Shown one piece after another: positions 5,128 to 8,489 of a DNA stretch of 8,489 bases. The translations under genes and the position numbers were made by a program. The stretch spans positions 1-8,489 of the forward strand of contig JAGOCL010000092.1 of the NCBI GenBank assembly GCA_017998755.1, written 5' to 3'. The number at the start of each line of letters is the position of its first letter. Position 1 is the stretch's first letter. The notes under the pieces were generated by a model. It ran no database searches. It worked only from the letters and a program-made list of their open reading frames with translations, and was not told the origin of the DNA. The DNA comes from Spirochaetota bacterium. Lineage in GTDB: Bacteria; Spirochaetota; GWE2-31-10; MWDO01.

Positions 5128-5919
5128 ATGAATAAAAAAGAGTTACTTGGAAAAAACGATTTGCGTGGAGATATAAATCTACTCGATATGGAAATGGATG
5201 ACGATACAAGAGAGATAATTAAAAAAGTTGAAGCTGAACCGAAGAAAGAAAATATTGATAAAGCAATTATTCAAATTACTAATGACGATACCCTTAATAA
5301 CGAAAATAAATATGTTATTTTAGATGAATTAAAAAACAGGTATATCTCTCTGTTTAATTTTAATAACTGCCCTGACGATTATGAAACGCTTAAAGCGGAA
5401 GCAAAATTTTTATCAGGCATGACGCAATATTCGTTCTTGTTAATGGCGCAAAGATTATTAAAGATTAAAACTAAACAGTTATATATTAAAGAGGGATATA
5501 AAGATTTTAAAAATTTTATTGAAAATGAAATGACTATATCGCGGACAACCGTTTATTGTTATATGGATGTATACTCGTTATTTTTTGACGGTGTTCAGTT
5601 GACTGAACACGATACGGATATTGAGTTTTCCAAATTGTTTTCTGTAATTCCATTATTAAAAGCAAATATTGAAGACTCTCAAAAAAAAGAGATACGGGGA
5701 AGGTTTTTATCAGAAGTAAAAGACAAGTCAGAAAAAGAAATTAAAGAAGAAACAAAAGAGTTAAAAATAAAATATGGATTGTTTAAACAAAAAACTGATT
5801 CGAAAACAAAGCTAGATAAATTGTTTTCAAATGTTTTTAAAAACATCCCTGCTGATTTAGAGGATTCAGACAAACTGAAATTAAGAAGTTATATAGAAAA
5901 ATTACAGGGGTTATTATAG
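5128..5919 (+). CDS. Putative plasmid partition protein, PF49-like (ParB role)
   Basis: The protein of 263 residues probably serves as the DNA-binding partner of ParA. Residues 1-85 are charged and probably flexible, a region that in ParB-type partners often contacts ParA. Residues about 86-185 contain the pattern I associate with Borrelia PF49 (Plasmid_parti) proteins: a helix with LLKIKTKQLYI, then GYKDFKNFIENE (123-134), then a helix-turn-helix-like ISRTTVYCYMDVYSLF (137-152). The C-terminal third is helical and Lys/Glu-rich. The ATG is two bases after the parA stop, so the pair is co-transcribed and probably translationally coupled. In Borrelia the order is likewise PF32 (ParA) then PF49. 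There is no canonical ParB/Srx or ribbon-helix-helix signature. The resemblance is from memory of motifs, not a search. Confidence 0.65.
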   Translation: MNKKELLGKNDLRGDINLLDMEMDDDTREIIKKVEAEPKKENIDKAIIQITNDDTLNNENKYVILDELKNRYISLFNFNNCPDDYETLKAEAKFLSGMTQYSFLLMAQRLLKIKTKQLYIKEGYKDFKNFIENEMTISRTTVYCYMDVYSLFFDGVQLTEHDTDIEFSKLFSVIPLLKANIEDSQKKEIRGRFLSEVKDKSEKEIKEETKELKIKYGLFKQKTDSKTKLDKLFSNVFKNIPADLEDSDKLKLRSYIEKLQGLL

Positions 5920-5935
5920 AGGATATTATTAAACT

Positions 5936-6256
5936 ATGGTAAAAAATCAGAAACTATTAGAGGAGATTAAAAATATATTAACAAATAATCTCTCGCTAAA
6001 TATTGATAGGGTCATTTTATTCGGATCAAGAATTGATAAGAGTTTTAAATCATATTCAGACTATGATATATTAGTAATTCTAAATCAGAGCTATGACTGG
6101 AAAATTGAAGATAATATAATTAATTGTTGTTATGATCTTATGTTGAAATATGATATAATTCTTGATATAAAAGTTATTTCTTCTTCCGAACTTAATACGG
6201 TTCGAGGAAAACAGCCTTATATTCAGAGCGCTATTAATTTGGGAATTACCGTATGA
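5936..6256 (+). CDS. mntA: MNT-type nucleotidyltransferase antitoxin
   Basis: The protein of 106 residues is a minimal nucleotidyltransferase of the DNA polymerase beta superfamily. The fingerprint GSR (30-32) followed by SDYDILV (41-47) supplies the metal-binding aspartates D42 and D44, and D77 in LDIKVIS is the third. In characterised MntA-HepT pairs this enzyme adds AMP residues to a tyrosine of the HEPN toxin and so inactivates it. All catalytic residues are present, so it should be active. The gene starts 16 bases after the partition gene, with an AGAGG sequence rather far (about 13 bases) upstream, and overlaps the HEPN gene by ATGA. That pairing makes an antitoxin role likely. Confidence 0.88.
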   Translation: MVKNQKLLEEIKNILTNNLSLNIDRVILFGSRIDKSFKSYSDYDILVILNQSYDWKIEDNIINCCYDLMLKYDIILDIKVISSSELNTVRGKQPYIQSAINLGITV

Positions 6257-6645
6257 TAGATGATATAAGAAAAATTATTTCTCATAAAATAGAGAAAGCG
6301 TATCAAACTTTGGAAGATTCAAAATTCCTTATTGAAAACAGAAAATATAATATAGCGGTTAACAGAATGTATTATTCTGTATTTTATATTATTTCGGCTC
6401 TCGCCTTAAAATATGATTATAACACATCAAAACATGGGCAACTTTTAGGATGGTTTAATAAAAACTTTGTAGCAAAAGAATTGATTGGTAAAGAAATCGG
6501 AAGGAATACTCTCAACTTGTTTGAAAAGAGAACTAAAGCTGATTACGATGATTTTATTGTTTTTTCTGACGATCAAGTAAATAAAATGTATGAAGATACT
6601 GAAAAGGTTCTAAACGAGATAACAAAATTGATCAATAAAAATTAG
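6253..6645 (+). CDS. HEPN-domain toxin (UPF0332-like)
   Basis: The protein of 130 residues is all helical and fits the HEPN domain of the UPF0332 type. It has NIAVNRMYYSVFYIISALAL (33-52), a KHGQLLGWF segment (60-68) and the C-terminal KRTKADYDDF (92-101). HEPN toxins are usually ribonucleases using R-x4-6-H. Here no such motif is seen; the corresponding place reads RTKADY, as in many UPF0332 members, so nuclease activity is not assured. Tyrosines in the ADYDDF region are possible modification sites for the partner nucleotidyltransferase. The ATG lies in the ATGA overlap with mntA, with GGGA eight bases before it. As the last gene of the parA operon it would serve as an addiction or abortive-infection toxin. 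Confidence 0.82.
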   Translation: MIDDIRKIISHKIEKAYQTLEDSKFLIENRKYNIAVNRMYYSVFYIISALALKYDYNTSKHGQLLGWFNKNFVAKELIGKEIGRNTLNLFEKRTKADYDDFIVFSDDQVNKMYEDTEKVLNEITKLINKN

Positions 6646-6648
6646 ATT

Positions 6649-7638
6649 TTAAAAATCCAAGCATTTAATTACAAATTTACTCCACATTGTTATATTGTGC
6701 TGTAAGAAGATTGATACGGATAAATTTCTTTGGGTTCTGATAAAAATTAATCTATCGTCCATATTTATTTTAGAATCTATACAGATATTAATCGCGCTAT
6801 TAAACATTCTTTTTGCCGGTCCTCGAAAATCTTCATCACATATACAATTGTCGGTCGGCTCTTTCGCATCCTTGCGACCGCCGACACTAGTCCATCCATG
6901 GACGTCGAAGTCCCAGCCGCCTGCTATTTGAACCCAATCAAGAAAAGAAAATAAGTTGATATGTTGAATCCTGTTTTTCAATTTATACTCCGGACGAACG
7001 GGAGTATTGAGAGTTATAATCTGCTTAACTTTAAATCCAGAACTTATCAGTTTATCTGCAACCAATATCATAATATTCCCGCCGTGGCTATGACCCGATA
7101 AAGTAATCGGGATTTGTTCGGGCGCGATATTCTCAGTTTTCGAGATTTCATAAAGATTTCCAAGAATATTTAAAAACAGTTTTTCGGCCGCTTTCTTCCT
7201 GCAATTATGATAGTTGTTGCCAAGCCATTTCAGATAAAATCCGTATTTGCAATTTAAGAAGCGCGCTATATCGTTCGCGTAATTATTACCGCAAAATTTG
7301 AGCTTATAATCCCAAAAATATTTATCCTTCGGATTTTTATAATCAAAAATTGTTCCATGCGTTGTAAAAAAAGCCGATATCTTCTCTTTATGTTTTATAT
7401 CTATTTTTTCTGTTTTGTCGGGGATAATACCTTGATAAACCGGTTTAAAGATACGGTTCTTTTTATCCGTTAAAGGATTGATATTCGAAAGATTTTTTAA
7501 ATGCAAAAGCTCCTTTATTTCGTTATCGTAATGATATTTTATTTTTCCGTTTATACTGTTTAAGATTTTATCCGATATAGTAAAATCGGAATTCGTCAAT
7601 TCGGTTATTTTAGTTAAAATTTCATCTTGTGAAAACAT
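6649..7638 (-). CDS. Alpha/beta hydrolase, lipase-like, of unknown substrate
   Basis: The protein of 329 residues has the layout of a lipase-like serine hydrolase. With Met at 7638 as residue 1, THGT at 93-96 follows a beta strand and would form the oxyanion hole. A W-LGNN----R-KAAEKL segment (about 138-154) is typical of lipase-like proteins with a WSG.N..R motif. The nucleophile elbow GHSHGG is at 182-187 with Ser184. D234 in FLDWVQIAGG and H314 in LQHNITMW are the likely remaining triad members. There is no signal peptide or membrane segment. The frame is open to a GTG at 7680, but the ATG at 7638 has GGGAG five bases upstream, whereas the GTG falls inside a palindrome, so the ATG is preferred. 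The stop is three bases from the convergent HEPN gene. The gene probably functions with the membrane protein upstream. Substrate and role (effector, defence or housekeeping esterase) are not shown by the sequence. Confidence 0.75.
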   Translation of the reverse strand: MFSQDEILTKITELTNSDFTISDKILNSINGKIKYHYDNEIKELLHLKNLSNINPLTDKKNRIFKPVYQGIIPDKTEKIDIKHKEKISAFFTTHGTIFDYKNPKDKYFWDYKLKFCGNNYANDIARFLNCKYGFYLKWLGNNYHNCRKKAAEKLFLNILGNLYEISKTENIAPEQIPITLSGHSHGGNIMILVADKLISSGFKVKQIITLNTPVRPEYKLKNRIQHINLFSFLDWVQIAGGWDFDVHGWTSVGGRKDAKEPTDNCICDEDFRGPAKRMFNSAINICIDSKINMDDRLIFIRTQRNLSVSIFLQHNITMWSKFVIKCLDF

Positions 7639-7671
7639 ACTTACTCCCGTTAATAGTCTCCGAAATCTCTC

Positions 7672-7703
7672 TAATAGCACCCGAATTAATTCGGGGGCTA
7701 TTA
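7672..7703. repeat. 32-bp near-perfect palindrome between two minus-strand genes
   Basis: TAATAGC followed by ACCCGAATT (7672-7687) is mirrored by AATTCGGGG followed by GCTATTA (7688-7703), with one mismatched pair (A7679/G7696). It is the strongest GC-containing inverted repeat in the right-hand block and lies 10 bases after the membrane-protein stop and 33 bases before the hydrolase ATG. On the minus strand, the transcribed one, no T-run follows, so it is not an ordinary terminator. An operator, an mRNA-processing hairpin or a translation-tuning element are the possibilities. A T6 run follows only on the plus strand (7709-7714). Confidence 0.7.
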
Positions 7704-7713
7704 ATCTATTTTT

Positions 7714-8489
7714 TCACCCATTTTTTTTATTGAATGATGATTTTAGACATTCCATTTTTTCATTTAATTCCTGAATCTTTTTATTTTCCTCGATAGTTAT
7801 TTCTCTGAATCGCTCAAGCAGTTTGTAAAGTTCGTCTTCGCAAAGATCGTCCATCATTTTACCGTTGACTTTAATAAAATAATTGAGCGGAACTAGGCAG
7901 ATATCGTCGGAATACATTATATTTCTGATATTCAGCGCGTTAGTTAGGAATAATTGAAGTTTGGATTTCTTGTATTTCTTAAAATCAACGTCCGATAATT
8001 TATCTATGTTATTCTGTTCGATTGTTTCTTCAAGCAGTTTCTGATTTTCAGTTGAGATCTCGTCAAGAATTTCCCTGAAATAAATTACCGGTTCGGTTCT
8101 TTCAAGATTAGGATTGATTGAAATCATCCGTTCCTTGCAATATTGGGTAAGGGTATCGCAAAAGAGGTTTAATATTTTTCTATTGAGCGGTAAGATAATA
8201 TTTTTAGCGAAGTTTGTCTGTTTTGCTTTTATGTCGATAAAATGTATTTTATCAATTTTTTCTTTGACGTCAAGTATCTCTTTTATAACCGGAGAAAAAT
8301 CTTTTTGTTTTGAAAACTTAATTATCGAAAATACTACGATTGCGATAATCGATGTTATAGTAATAGAATAGAGAAAAATAGTTAAGCCCTGATTATGATT
8401 TTGAATAGAAAGGTTCATTGTTGCAAAAAAGCCCGAAACAAATGCGGTAAGCGCCCCCGCGAATATACCTATCTTATCTTTAATTTCTT
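7714..8489 (-). CDS. Membrane-anchored protein of unknown family, 5' end outside the window
   Basis: The frame is open from the TGA at 7716-7714 to the right edge. The ATG at 8418 is probably not the true start. No ribosome-binding sequence precedes it, and the 23 in-frame codons upstream contain no stop and no ATG, GTG or TTG, and encode a convincing membrane helix (IGIFAGALTAFVSGFFAT). A second helix follows (LTIFLYSITITSIIAIVVF), giving a two-helix hairpin with a short NLSIQNHNQG loop. The remaining roughly 200 residues are charged and helical, probably cytoplasmic, with a coiled-coil-like C-terminal segment (ERFREITIEENKKIQELNEK). I recognise no domain. The hydrolase gene follows after 75 bases, so the two may form a membrane-plus-hydrolase module. 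A tethering or sensing role is only a guess. Confidence 0.7.
   Translation of the reverse strand, partial: EIKDKIGIFAGALTAFVSGFFATMNLSIQNHNQGLTIFLYSITITSIIAIVVFSIIKFSKQKDFSPVIKEILDVKEKIDKIHFIDIKAKQTNFAKNIILPLNRKILNLFCDTLTQYCKERMISINPNLERTEPVIYFREILDEISTENQKLLEETIEQNNIDKLSDVDFKKYKKSKLQLFLTNALNIRNIMYSDDICLVPLNYFIKVNGKMMDDLCEDELYKLLERFREITIEENKKIQELNEKMECLKSSFNKKNG

Noticed and set aside
5679..5873. Minus-strand open frame of 64 codons opposite the PF49-like gene
   Set aside because: It is a shadow of the coherent plus-strand gene, with no operon context of its own.
6640..6660. AT-rich inverted repeat at the convergent HEPN/hydrolase ends as a shared terminator
   Set aside because: The GATTTT/AAAATC-type pairing is short, without GC pairs in the stem or a clear loop, so it is not convincing as a terminator on either strand.
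6695..6931. Plus-strand open frame of 78 codons opposite the hydrolase
   Set aside because: The hydrolase reading shows catalytic motifs across the same DNA; the opposite frame shows none.
7672..7714. Palindrome plus T6 read as a plus-strand terminator
   Set aside because: No plus-strand gene or promoter precedes it within about 1 kb, as the HEPN gene ends at 6645, so a terminator function on that strand lacks a transcript.
8114..8371. Plus-strand open frame of 85 codons opposite the membrane protein
   Set aside because: Its hydrophobic look comes from the reverse complement of charged and hydrophobic codons; it has no ribosome-binding site or family resemblance.

Overview
This is a low-GC window (about 30% G+C by eye) that reads as the backbone of a plasmid or other self-replicating accessory element. 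The putative partition gene at 5128-5919 resembles, from remembered family motifs, the PF49 proteins that follow parA on Borrelia plasmids. Together with the AT-rich composition this makes a spirochaete-like host plausible, but it does not prove one. No rRNA, tRNA, CRISPR array or insertion sequence was seen.

Left block, minus strand, 1-3803. A replication initiator gene (2667-3803) is followed by a possible 33-codon ORF, a type I modification subunit gene hsdM, a RhuM-Fic/Doc fusion gene and the first 37 codons of an unidentified gene cut by the window edge. The junctions are tight. Two are GTGA four-base overlaps (rep/small ORF and hsdM/rhuM-fic), which suggests translational coupling. The genes for HsdS and HsdR are not recognisable in the window.

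Control region, 3804-4204. This divergent 401-bp gap is densely organised. It has a leftward sigma70-type promoter for rep with a leader of about 280 nt, and a rightward promoter and intrinsic terminator that would make a roughly 84-nt RNA wholly antisense to that leader. A nine-codon leader ORF carries the same GGGAGGG ribosome-binding element, at the same 8-nt spacing, as rep itself. A third promoter drives parA. This is the architecture of antisense-RNA copy-number control. Inside rep, the DNA coding for the linker between the two protein domains holds four palindromic iteron-like units at 33, 33 and 42 bp centre spacing next to a pyrimidine/AT-rich tract. That resembles the lambda O arrangement, in which the origin lies inside the initiator gene.

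Right block, plus strand, 4205-6645. parA, the PF49-like gene, an MNT nucleotidyltransferase antitoxin gene and a HEPN toxin gene form one compact run, joining segregation and post-segregational stability functions.

Far right, minus strand, 6649-8489. An alpha/beta hydrolase with a GHSHGG nucleophile elbow lies downstream of a membrane protein whose reading frame runs off the right edge. The two are separated by a short gap holding a 32-bp palindrome. I do not recognise this pair as a described system; it could be cargo such as a defence or toxin module.
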